Under the pieces are notes generated by a model, which was given only the letters and a program-made list of their open reading frames with translations, made no database searches and had not been told where the DNA came from. Shown here in pieces: positions 7,562-15,172 of a stretch of 15,229 nt of DNA (position 1 is its first letter; every line of letters begins with the position of its first letter). This DNA comes from Flavobacterium sp. (lineage in GTDB: Bacteria; Bacteroidota; Bacteroidia; Flavobacteriales; Flavobacteriaceae). The DNA lies in assembly GCA_030682755.1 (NCBI GenBank), contig JAUXNR010000267.1:1-15229 (forward strand). The letters are read 5' to 3'. A program made the position numbers and the translations under genes.

Positions 7562-8176
7562 ATGGAAAACACCAAATCACACTGGGAAAATGTTTTTGCA
7601 ACTAAAAATCCAAACGAAGTAAGCTGGACACAAAAATATCCTAAAACGTCTATGAATTACATTGAAAGTCTGGGACTTTCTAAAACCGCAAATATCATCG
7701 ATATAGGTGGTGGAGACAGTAATTTAGTGGATGTTTTACTAGAAAACGGATATGAAAATATTTGGGTTTTAGACATATCCGAGTTTGCCTTAGAAAAAGC
7801 AAAATTACGCTTGGGCGAAAAAGCAGATAAAGTGCATTGGATCGTTTCAGAAATTACAGAATTTAGCACTGATAGTAAATTTGATTTTTGGCACGACAGA
7901 GCGGTTTTTCATTTCTTAACAGATAAAGAAAGCATCGATAAATATTTAGCTTTAATCAATAATGTAGTAGCTGACAATGGAAATTTCTTCTTAGGAACTT
8001 TCTCTGAAAACGGTCCCCTTAAATGCAGCGGTTTAGAAATTAAACAATATTCTGAAAACACAATGAAACAAACCTTCAAGCAAGCTTTTGAAGCAGTAAA
8101 ATGTTTCACAGAAAATCATACTACACCATTCAATACCGTTCAGAATTTTCAGTTTTGTGGTTTTAAAAAGCGATAA
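7562..8176 (+). CDS. Class I SAM-dependent methyltransferase
   Basis: A 204-residue soluble cytosolic protein with the Rossmann-type SAM-binding fold. Motif I is D47-I-G-G-G-D52, followed by strand 2 ending in the acidic D71 (VLDIS), which should bind the SAM ribose. A WHDRAVFHFLT segment (about 104-114) sits at the motif IV position. The N-terminal SHWENVFATKNPNEVSWTQ block (6-24) is shared by a group of small methyltransferases I know only as uncharacterised members of this superfamily, broadly near the TehB/thiopurine type. The substrate cannot be read from sequence. It starts 5 bp after the Cys-rich HMA gene and is the last gene before the terminator, so it belongs to the metal operon. 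Methylation of a metalloid, a thiol ligand or a damage product are possibilities, none shown. Confidence 0.88.
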   Translation: MENTKSHWENVFATKNPNEVSWTQKYPKTSMNYIESLGLSKTANIIDIGGGDSNLVDVLLENGYENIWVLDISEFALEKAKLRLGEKADKVHWIVSEITEFSTDSKFDFWHDRAVFHFLTDKESIDKYLALINNVVADNGNFFLGTFSENGPLKCSGLEIKQYSENTMKQTFKQAFEAVKCFTENHTTPFNTVQNFQFCGFKKR

Positions 8177-8211
8177 AAATTTAAAAATTTTGCTTTCTCG
8201 TTATTAAAATA

Positions 8212-8252
8212 AAAAACACCCATTAAATCATCTCGAAATAATGGGTGTTTTA
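8212..8252. terminator. Bidirectional intrinsic terminator between converging operons
   Basis: AAAACACCCATT (8213-8224) pairs with AATGGGTGTTTT (8240-8251), extended by one A-T pair inward, around a 13-base loop. Read rightward the stem ends in a short T run. Read leftward it ends in a longer T-rich run (the complement of 8204-8216). The methyltransferase stop lies 36 bases to the left and the CzcC-like stop 15 bases to the right, so one structure can end both transcripts. Confidence 0.85.
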
Positions 8253-8266
8253 CTTGAATTAATAAT

Positions 8267-9445
8267 CTATAATTTATACTTCAATAAAGTAGCTACAACA
8301 TCATAATACTCTTTTTCAATCTCCAAATAGGAATTATAAGTAGTGTTGTAATAATTAAGTTCTACAAAATATTCTAAAACCGAAATTTGACCAGCAGCTA
8401 AGGCTTTATCCAATAATTTTATTGGTTCAACCGATTGGTTTATTTTTTCATAGTCAGTTAAAATACTTTTCAAACTTTCATAACGTCCATAAAGCTGTTT
8501 TATTTCGTAATAATGGTCATTAGTATGATCTGTCAAAGCACTTTCTGCAAACGTCATTTTAGCTTTTTGAAGCTTAACCGTGTTTTTGCTTTCCCAAAGT
8601 GGTAATGATATTCCGGTGTGAATTCCGTTATACGTTTGCCCTAAAATACCTTGATAATGATACCCAAGTTCCATTTTGGGTAATGCTAATGCTTTGCTTA
8701 CATCAATTTGTTTTTGAGCAATTACTTTTTCTTGCTCTAGCGTTTTTCTGATGTAATCTTGGGCTTCAATCTCCTTTTCCAATATTTCAAAATTTGAAAT
8801 AGCAGGAACATCAAAATATACAACATCAACAAGATTAATTGAAGTTCCACCATTTAAACTCGTTAGCTTTTCATTCAGTTTTACAATTTCAGAAGCGTTA
8901 TCTTGAAACTGTTTTTTGATTTCTAACAACTGAATTTCAGCTTTGTTTACATCCAGAATAGTGCCATCTCCATTATCCAATTTCTTCTTGAAATTGGTTA
9001 ACCACTTTTCAGTAGCTTCTTTTCTTTTAGTCAACGGAACTTGTAATTTATTTCGGTAAACCAATTCAATACAAATCTTTTTAGCTTCCAAAAGCAATTC
9101 TTGATTAGCTGATTTCAATTGCAAATCGGCTTGAGTGCTTAATTGTTTAGCTAACTCATTTTTCTTTCCATAAACTGTTGGAAAATCAAAAGACTGCGTC
9201 ACAATAATATCCGTTTGATTACCAGCATTGGCAGGACTTCCTTTTAAATAATCATATTCAACAGTTGGATTGTATAATGAATTTCCTGTTTTGTACTGCA
9301 CTTTTTGAGCATTCCAATACTGCGTATTCGCTTGTATGGTTTTGTTGTTTTTAGCAATTTCTGAAAGGACTTTATCAATAGTTGATTGAGAATGTCCAAA
9401 ACCAAAAGTCATTGTTGCTAAAATAAGAAATAGTCTATTTTTCAT
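8267..9445 (-). CDS. czcC: CzcC-like outer-membrane efflux channel (TolC/OEP family)
   Basis: The third component of a CBA heavy-metal efflux system, the outer-membrane duct joined to the RND pump and adaptor. I start it at the ATG at 9445 (392 residues) because this gives a clean leader, MKNRLFLILATMTFGFGHSQ. An upstream ATG at 9490 would add 15 residues, including a mid-gene piece of the pump frame, and bury the signal. The body is long amphipathic helices rich in Lys, Glu, Gln and Asn (for example around KAEIQLLEIKKQFQDNASEIVKLNEKL) typical of OEP proteins, with barrel-like short strands (PTVEYDYLKGSP; MELGYHYQGILGQTYNGIHTGISLPLW). It overlaps the pump gene by 11 bases, which implies translational coupling and a fixed stoichiometry. 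Metal specificity is not encoded here. The czc name follows the pump. Confidence 0.9.
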   Translation of the reverse strand: MKNRLFLILATMTFGFGHSQSTIDKVLSEIAKNNKTIQANTQYWNAQKVQYKTGNSLYNPTVEYDYLKGSPANAGNQTDIIVTQSFDFPTVYGKKNELAKQLSTQADLQLKSANQELLLEAKKICIELVYRNKLQVPLTKRKEATEKWLTNFKKKLDNGDGTILDVNKAEIQLLEIKKQFQDNASEIVKLNEKLTSLNGGTSINLVDVVYFDVPAISNFEILEKEIEAQDYIRKTLEQEKVIAQKQIDVSKALALPKMELGYHYQGILGQTYNGIHTGISLPLWESKNTVKLQKAKMTFAESALTDHTNDHYYEIKQLYGRYESLKSILTDYEKINQSVEPIKLLDKALAAGQISVLEYFVELNYYNTTYNSYLEIEKEYYDVVATLLKYKL

Positions 9446-12400
9446 TGGTAACTTTTTTTCGATTAGATAAATAATACACCACAGGAACAATAAAAATGTT
9501 CAATAAGGTTGAAGTCAATAAACCACCCAAAATAACTTTTGCCATCGGACTTTGTATTTCATTTCCAGGCAAATCACTTGCAATAGCCAACGGAATTAAT
9601 GCCAATCCTGCGGTTAAGGCAGTCATTAAAATGGGACTTAATCTATCTTTTGAACCTTGAATGACGGTTTCATAAAGCGATAATCCTTCTTTTTCTAACG
9701 TTTCATAATGTGAAACTAATAGAATTCCATTTCGAGTAGCTACACCAAACAGCGTAATAAAACCTATAATAGCAGGAATACTCAAAATACCGCTAGTGAA
9801 GTAAATACTAAATACACCACCAATTAAAGCAAGAGGTAGATTTAGCAATATGATAGAAGCAGTTTTTACTTTTTTAAACTCTTGATACAAGATTAAGAAA
9901 ATAACTAATAACGAAATAAGTGAAGTTAGAATTAATGTTTTTGAGGCTTCAGCTTCGGCTTCAAATTGTCCACCATATTCGATATGATATTCTTCAGGTA
10001 ATTTTACTTCTTCATCAATGATTTTCTGAATATCAGCCACAACACTTTTTTGGTCACGCCCAGAAACGTTAGCAGATACAACGGTTTTACGTTGTACATT
10101 TTCTCTATTGATGGTATTTGGTCCCGATGTGCTTACAATATCTGCTACATAATACAATGGTATTTTTTTGCCATCGTGAGTGTCAATCATCGCATTTTTG
10201 ATGTTCTCGATTTTACCTTTATTAGCATCATCAAATCGAAGCATCAAATCAAAGGTTTTGTTACCTTCATAAATTTCAGATACTTTTTCACCTGCAAAGG
10301 CAACATCAACAAATTCATTAAACTGACCAATGGTAATTCCGTATTGGTTTAACACATCACGTTTGGCTTTAATTTGAATTTGTGGAATTTCAACTTGTTG
10401 TTCCACACTCAAATCAACCAATCCTTCAACATTCTGAATTTTAGCTTTTATTTCATTGGAAAGAGTAATGAGTTTATTCAAATCATTACCAAAAATTTTG
10501 ATAGCAATATTTGCTCTAGTTCCTGATAACATATGGTCAATTCGATGTCCAATAGGTTGTCCAATAGTAATATTTGCTCCCGAAACTCCTGCTAATTTTT
10601 CACGAACATCAGCCATAAAATCCTCACGACTTCTTTCATCAAGTGTAAAAGGAGCATCAATTTCAGCAGCGTTTACACCTTGTGCATGTTCATCGAGTTC
10701 AGCTCTTCCGGTTCTTCGAGTGGTGATTTTAATTTCAGGCACAGAAAGCAATGCTTTTTCTACTTGTGTGCCAATTTTATTACTTTCCTCTAATGATATT
10801 CCGGGTAAACTCACAGCACTAATTACTAATGAGCCTTCGTTAAATTCAGGTAAAAAACTTCTTCCCAATTGGCTCATTACAAACAAAGAAATCAAAAACA
10901 AGCAACCCGCAACAATCAATACTGCTTTTTTCATTTCCATAACTTTGTTCAAAGCATTGGAATATACTTTTTGCAAGCGTTGTACCAACCAACTTTCTTT
11001 ATGCTGTTGTAGAAGCATTTTATCATTAGTTAGTAAGTAACTTGCCAATACAGGCGTTAGTGTAATAGAAACGATTAACGATGCAAACAACGCCACTATA
11101 AAAGCAATTCCAAGTGGAGCTAATAATTTGCCTTCCATTCCTGATAAAAAGAACAACGGTAAAAAGGCAACGATGATAATAAAGGTTGCATTTATTACAG
11201 AACTTCTAATTTCAAATGAACCATCAAATATTACGGTCAATTTGTCTTTTTGTTCTGCTTTTGGTTTGAGTGCATTTTCTTTCAGTCGTTTAAAAACATT
11301 TTCCACATCAATAATGGCATCATCAACCAAATCACCAATAGCAATTGCCATGCCTCCTAAGCTCATAGTATTGATAGTAAAACCAAGATATTTTAAAGTT
11401 AGTATGGCGACAATCAATGAAATAGGAATAGCCAATAAAGATATAAATGTAGCTCTCCAATTCATCAAGAATAAAAACAGGATGATAATGACAAAAGCAG
11501 TTCCTTCCAGTAAAGTCTTTTGAATATTACTGATGGATGCATTAATAAAATCAGCTTGACGAAAGATTTTAGTATTAATATGTACATCTTTTGGCAAGTT
11601 CTTTTGAATGTCGGCAATCGAAGCATCAATAGTTTCAGTAAGTTCTAAAGTGTTGGTTGATGGTTGTTTCATAACTGTCATAATAACCGCAGGTTCACCT
11701 TTTAACGAACCATCACCAATTTTAAGTGAAGATCCAATTTTAATTTCAGCTACATCTTCAATTTTTATCGTATTTCCATTAACTGTTTTGATAACTGATT
11801 TACCAATTTCTTTAATATCAGATGTTCTACCAATACCTTTAACAATATATTCGTTATTGTATTCATTCATAAAACCACCAGACGAATTCCCATTGGCTTC
11901 TTCACTTGCTTTTAGCAATTCAGTCAATGAAACGTTATAATAGTTCATCTTTTGAGGAGAAGCTAATATCTGATATTGCTTATATTCCCCACCAATCACA
12001 ATTACTTGTGAAACACCACCAGTGGCTAATAATCTTGGTCTGATAGTCCAATCGGCAATGGTTCTCAAATCAATTTGAGACGTTTTATCTGCTGTAACAC
12101 TGATCAACATAATTTCTCCCATTATAGAAGATTGTGGACCCATGGTAGGATTTCCAACTCCTTGTGGTAATTTTTCAGCTACAGCAGTTATTTTTTCATT
12201 TACAATTTGTCTTGCCTTGTAAATATCAGTGTCCCATTCAAATTCAACCCATACAATAGAAATTCCTGCTGAGGAAGAAGAACGAACGCGTCTTACATTA
12301 GTAGCACCATTAACTGAAGTTTCAATAGGAAATGTAACCAATTTTTCTACTTCTTCAGGAGCCATACCATGAGCTTCAGTAAGCACAACAACCGTTGGAG

Positions 12401-12530
12401 CAGTCAAATCAGGAAATACATCTACTTCCATTTTTGAAGCAACTACGCTACCAAAAATCAGCAGTAAAACCGATGCTATCACTACAAAAAATCGATTGTG
12501 TAGTGAAAATTTAATTATTTTATTTAGCAT
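9435..12530 (-). CDS. czcA: CzcA/CusA-family heavy-metal efflux RND pump
   Basis: A 1031-residue inner-membrane proton-driven pump of the HME-RND family, full length. It begins with the first helix followed by EVDVFPDLTAPTVVV and the porter-domain segment HGMAPEEVEKLVTFPIE, both family signatures. Helix 4 reads G399-D400-L-V-D403-D404-A-I-I-D408-V-E410-N411. D403 corresponds to the proton-relay Asp of CusA. The second half repeats the layout (LGRSFLPEFNEGSLV; GHRIDHMLSGTRANIAIKIFG) and ends with paired helix blocks. Positions of the CusA methionines (recalled as M573 and M672) are S571 and H666 here, arguing against Cu(I)/Ag(I) and for divalent cations such as Zn, Co, Cd or Ni, or an unassigned metal. 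The gene follows the adaptor by 10 bases and overlaps the channel gene by 11. The symbol denotes family, not proven substrate. Confidence 0.95.
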   Translation of the reverse strand: MLNKIIKFSLHNRFFVVIASVLLLIFGSVVASKMEVDVFPDLTAPTVVVLTEAHGMAPEEVEKLVTFPIETSVNGATNVRRVRSSSSAGISIVWVEFEWDTDIYKARQIVNEKITAVAEKLPQGVGNPTMGPQSSIMGEIMLISVTADKTSQIDLRTIADWTIRPRLLATGGVSQVIVIGGEYKQYQILASPQKMNYYNVSLTELLKASEEANGNSSGGFMNEYNNEYIVKGIGRTSDIKEIGKSVIKTVNGNTIKIEDVAEIKIGSSLKIGDGSLKGEPAVIMTVMKQPSTNTLELTETIDASIADIQKNLPKDVHINTKIFRQADFINASISNIQKTLLEGTAFVIIILFLFLMNWRATFISLLAIPISLIVAILTLKYLGFTINTMSLGGMAIAIGDLVDDAIIDVENVFKRLKENALKPKAEQKDKLTVIFDGSFEIRSSVINATFIIIVAFLPLFFLSGMEGKLLAPLGIAFIVALFASLIVSITLTPVLASYLLTNDKMLLQQHKESWLVQRLQKVYSNALNKVMEMKKAVLIVAGCLFLISLFVMSQLGRSFLPEFNEGSLVISAVSLPGISLEESNKIGTQVEKALLSVPEIKITTRRTGRAELDEHAQGVNAAEIDAPFTLDERSREDFMADVREKLAGVSGANITIGQPIGHRIDHMLSGTRANIAIKIFGNDLNKLITLSNEIKAKIQNVEGLVDLSVEQQVEIPQIQIKAKRDVLNQYGITIGQFNEFVDVAFAGEKVSEIYEGNKTFDLMLRFDDANKGKIENIKNAMIDTHDGKKIPLYYVADIVSTSGPNTINRENVQRKTVVSANVSGRDQKSVVADIQKIIDEEVKLPEEYHIEYGGQFEAEAEASKTLILTSLISLLVIFLILYQEFKKVKTASIILLNLPLALIGGVFSIYFTSGILSIPAIIGFITLFGVATRNGILLVSHYETLEKEGLSLYETVIQGSKDRLSPILMTALTAGLALIPLAIASDLPGNEIQSPMAKVILGGLLTSTLLNIFIVPVVYYLSNRKKVTNEK

Positions 12531-12540
12531 AAGTTAGGTT

Positions 12541-14037
12541 TTAATGTTCGTGTCCGTGAGCAGGCAAAGCACCTGATGCACTGGATAATTTGATTTGATA
12601 ACCACCTTTGGTAACCACTCTTTCGTTTTCAACGATTCCTGATAGAACTTGAACATTTAAACCATCACTTGCACCTAGTTTTACTTCTCTTTTTTGAAAG
12701 CTTTCGCCACCAGTTTGCACATATACATAAAAAATTCCTTGTTCTTCAATTAAAGCTGAAACAGGAACTACTAAAGCATCAGCAATAGTGGAAGATTTAA
12801 GATAGATTTCAATAATCGAACCTGAAACCAATTGACCTTCATTATCAATTTCAAAAGTCACCGGAATAAAGGGAGTGGATGCTGAAGCACTTTTACCATA
12901 AGAAACAATTCTACCATTTAAAGCCGTTGTATTGTAAACCACATCACTTTGAGGTGTTTTAAAATTAGCCGATGTAATGCTTGATAATCTACTAAAGTAG
13001 TTTTGCGAAATATTGGCTTGAACTAACAATTTTTTGTTCTTTGAAATAGTGGCTAACGGTGTTCCTGATGCAACAAATTGTCCTTCGGTAACCAAAATAT
13101 TTTTAACAAAACCTGACATTGGAGCTAATACATTCTGACCTTTACCACTATAATTTTTAGAAATGGTGTTGTAGGCAGTTTGTGCATTTTCAAATTGTAA
13201 CTTAACTTGTTGGTGCTCTCTTTCTGAAACGATTTTATCAGCAACTAATGCTTTAGAACGTTCATAATCGGCTTTAGCTTTTAAATAATTGGCTTTAGCA
13301 TCTTTTACAGAAGCATCAATATTGCTTTCCGTCATATCACCACCCGTAATGGTAAAAAGTGAATTCCCAGAATTTACAGCTGAACCCACAATGGTGTTTT
13401 TACCAGAAAAAACAACTACACCGCTGGCTTTAGCAGTAACAATCATTTCGTCTCCAGGAGCAGAGAGAATTTGACCACTGGTTTTAATGACATCATTGAA
13501 AGTATCTTTTTTAACCGCTTGGTTGGCAAATTCCACTTTCCAAGCTTGTTCTTTCAGATAGGAAATATCGCCACTTTCAGTGTGCTCAGGTTGTTTGGCT
13601 AATGCGGTTTTCATATCAGCATAAACCACTACATCTTCAATGGTAATTTTATCTGTAAAATCTTTGGTAATGATGTCAAAAATTAATGTTCCTATTCCTG
13701 TTGTCTTCGGATTTAATGCCAAACGAAATATACCGGGTGAACTGGGAGCATCAACAGAATTTTTAATGCCTTTATCGCCAACAATCAAGCTAACAGTTAT
13801 TTTAGCATCAGTCAAAGCTGTAAAGTTTTCTCCTAAAACGGTGAAGTGAGCTGCAAACTTTGAAGTTTCACCAACTATCAAAGGTTTAAACTCAACAAAT
13901 AGTTCTGAATTTTCAGTATAAAGTGTGTAAGCTAGAGGTTCTAAATGAGCTTCGTGTTTAGCTTCCTCTTTGTTGTTGCAACTTGTAAATCCTATTAAGA
14001 ATAAACTAAGTAGCAGTGTTTTTTTTATTATTTTCAT
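12541..14037 (-). CDS. czcB: CzcB-like periplasmic adaptor lipoprotein
   Basis: A 498-residue membrane-fusion (adaptor) protein linking the RND pump to the outer-membrane channel. It has a lipoprotein leader ending in FTSC (Cys20). Residues ~35-150 form an extra beta-sandwich-like domain (ENSELFVEFKPLIVGETSKF...) found in some CusB/CzcB-type adaptors. From ~190 comes the adaptor core: the half-lipoyl segment around ILSAPGDEM (M198), a coiled-coil hairpin ~238-298 (KDAKANYLKAKADYERSKAL), the second half-lipoyl VLAPMSGFVKNILVTEGQFV, then the beta-barrel and membrane-proximal domains. The last residues carry H494-G-H496-E-H498 and a H-E-A-H cluster lies near the N-terminus (28-31), both potential metal contacts. 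It is 10 bases ahead of the pump gene and 57 bases behind the small His-rich lipoprotein gene, separated from it by a hairpin. Confidence 0.93.
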   Translation of the reverse strand: MKIIKKTLLLSLFLIGFTSCNNKEEAKHEAHLEPLAYTLYTENSELFVEFKPLIVGETSKFAAHFTVLGENFTALTDAKITVSLIVGDKGIKNSVDAPSSPGIFRLALNPKTTGIGTLIFDIITKDFTDKITIEDVVVYADMKTALAKQPEHTESGDISYLKEQAWKVEFANQAVKKDTFNDVIKTSGQILSAPGDEMIVTAKASGVVVFSGKNTIVGSAVNSGNSLFTITGGDMTESNIDASVKDAKANYLKAKADYERSKALVADKIVSEREHQQVKLQFENAQTAYNTISKNYSGKGQNVLAPMSGFVKNILVTEGQFVASGTPLATISKNKKLLVQANISQNYFSRLSSITSANFKTPQSDVVYNTTALNGRIVSYGKSASASTPFIPVTFEIDNEGQLVSGSIIEIYLKSSTIADALVVPVSALIEEQGIFYVYVQTGGESFQKREVKLGASDGLNVQVLSGIVENERVVTKGGYQIKLSSASGALPAHGHEH

Positions 14038-14051
14038 ATAAATTAAAAAGT

Positions 14052-14092
14052 AATTTGATGCCTATAATTTCAATAATTACAGGCATCAAATT
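14052..14092 (-). terminator. Hairpin with T-rich tail after the small lipoprotein gene (attenuator-like)
   Basis: AATTTGATGCCT (14052-14063) pairs exactly with AGGCATCAAATT (14081-14092). After one mismatch, five more A/T pairs continue (14065-14069 with 14075-14079) around a 5-base loop. In the leftward direction the stem starts 2 bases after the lipoprotein stop and is followed by a T-rich stretch (the complement of 14041-14051), then the CzcB start. This looks like an intrinsic terminator, perhaps partial, between two genes of one cluster. The structure is seen; its strength is unknown. Confidence 0.6.
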
Positions 14093-14094
14093 GA

Positions 14095-14343
14095 TTAATG
14101 TTTGTGGTCTTCACCGTTTTCGTGGTCATGATCGTGAGCTTCTTTCGTAGTCGCCGTATCTTTTCCAACAGTAAACTCTTCTTGTGAAACTGTATCTGTT
14201 TCGTGATTTGCATGTTCTTCACCATCTGCGTGTTGGTGTGTTCCATCTGTGTGATCGTGACCGTGGTCTTCTTCGGTTTTTTTACCATTACAAGCAGTAA
14301 ATAGCATACCTATAACTGCCATAGAAAGCAATAATTTTTTCAT
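14095..14343 (-). CDS. Small His/Asp/Glu-rich lipoprotein
   Basis: An 82-residue lipoprotein of unrecognised family. The leader ends in a lipobox (LFTAC, Cys18), so the mature chain of about 65 residues is lipid-anchored outside the cytoplasm. It is dominated by 12 His and many Asp/Glu in two clusters: DHGHDHTDGTHQHADGEEHANH (about 26-47) and EAHDHDHENGEDHKH (68-82). Such sequences bind Zn, Ni, Co or Cu weakly and reversibly. No fold is visible and the chain is probably disordered. It follows the larger His-rich gene by 89 bases and precedes the adaptor gene. An overlapping 72-codon frame on the same strand (14070-14288) lacks a signal and has no coherent composition; I prefer this one. A periplasmic metal sponge or donor to the efflux system is inferred. 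Confidence 0.8.
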   Translation of the reverse strand: MKKLLLSMAVIGMLFTACNGKKTEEDHGHDHTDGTHQHADGEEHANHETDTVSQEEFTVGKDTATTKEAHDHDHENGEDHKH

Positions 14344-14432
14344 CGATTTTGTTTTTAGAAATTAATATATATGAAAATAACTTAAAGCCAGGATTAGGCA
14401 ATAAGAGTCTTGTAATTCAAATAATGAATAGT

Positions 14433-14837
14433 TTAGCTAAAAAGTGTGGGCGGACCACGAAAATGTAAGGAATGTAAATGTGGAGAAATAAAAATGAGCG
14501 GTTCTTTATTTCTAACCACTTCTTTTTTATTGTAAAAAGTAAGTGAGAGACTATAAATAGAATGATTGTCAAAAACCAATAAATCATTCGGTACTTTCTT
14601 GACTATTTTACTAACTTCTTCACTATGAGTAGTTGAAAAGGTATCTGAAGAATGAGAAAAATGAGAAAAAAAATGCGACAAACCATTTTCATTAGAATGA
14701 TCTTCATCATCGTGATGATGATGTGAGTTTCCATGATGATGATGTTCCGTTTCATGGGTATGCGGAATCAAGCTGTGTCCTAATTGTAGAAAACAAGCCA
14801 AAAAAAGAAAATAAATACAGATTTGCTTTTTTATCAT
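14433..14837 (-). CDS. His-rich secreted protein, uncharacterised
   Basis: A 134-residue protein whose first ~22 residues form a hydrophobic leader (KKQICIYFLFLACFLQLGHS). Cys15 is not in a good lipobox. The next region holds 20 His overall, concentrated as HxH and two HHHH runs with Asp/Glu (26-47), followed by SHFFSHFSHSS. The remainder (80-134) is an ordered-looking segment ending PHLHSLHFRGPPTLFS. I recall a short C-terminal RGPP in unnamed Bacteroidota proteins near CzcCBA genes but know no function. It is the first gene of the leftward cluster. A metal-binding periplasmic role, buffering or sensing, is inferred from composition and position. A TAnnTTTG-like box lies 5 bases before the ATG, so a near-leaderless transcript is possible. 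Confidence 0.75.
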   Translation of the reverse strand: MIKKQICIYFLFLACFLQLGHSLIPHTHETEHHHHGNSHHHHDDEDHSNENGLSHFFSHFSHSSDTFSTTHSEEVSKIVKKVPNDLLVFDNHSIYSLSLTFYNKKEVVRNKEPLIFISPHLHSLHFRGPPTLFS

Positions 14838-14842
14838 CTATA

Positions 14843-14850
14843 CAAAAGTA
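14843..14850 (-). promoter_or_regulatory. Candidate -7 box of the leftward operon
   Basis: On the - strand 14850-14843 reads TACTTTTG, an exact TAnnTTTG match. No TTG/TTTG -33 element is visible at the usual distance upstream. The box is so close to the ATG (14837) that the mRNA would be almost leaderless. It is either a weak promoter dependent on an activator or a chance match. Confidence 0.3.
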
Positions 14851-15172
14851 AGATATTTTTATTAAAACTATTTATAATAAACTTGAAACTCAGAATCTCA
14901 ACATATAAATTCGGACATTTAATAGTCAGAAAAAAGATAGTTAAATAAATCTTCTTTGCTTTATAAAAGTATTTAAAATGTTGCTAAATAACTCGATTCT
15001 TTGTTCTCGGGATAAAATTATTAAACAAAACCATTTTTTTATTATTACTTCAGAATTCATGTCATTAAAATAAACCATACCCAGCTTTATAGAAAAATAA
15101 TATTTTTAAATATGTCTTACAACTTTATCAGTATATGAAAGTCATCTAAAAAAGCCTAATAAAAACAAAGTT

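Noticed and set aside
9446..9490. Upstream ATG (9490) for the CzcC-like gene
   Set aside because: It adds 15 residues ahead of a good signal peptide and overlaps the pump gene by far more than needed.
10456..11040. 194-codon + strand frame inside the RND pump gene
   Set aside because: Antisense to an unambiguous pump gene, with no recognisable domain; its codons mirror the conserved pump sequence.
14070..14288. 72-codon - strand frame
   Set aside because: It overlaps the His-rich lipoprotein in another frame, has low-complexity Lys/Thr composition and no signal or domain.
14978..15073. 31-codon + strand frame in the right-edge spacer
   Set aside because: No ribosome site, no coherent composition; expected by chance in A+T-rich DNA.
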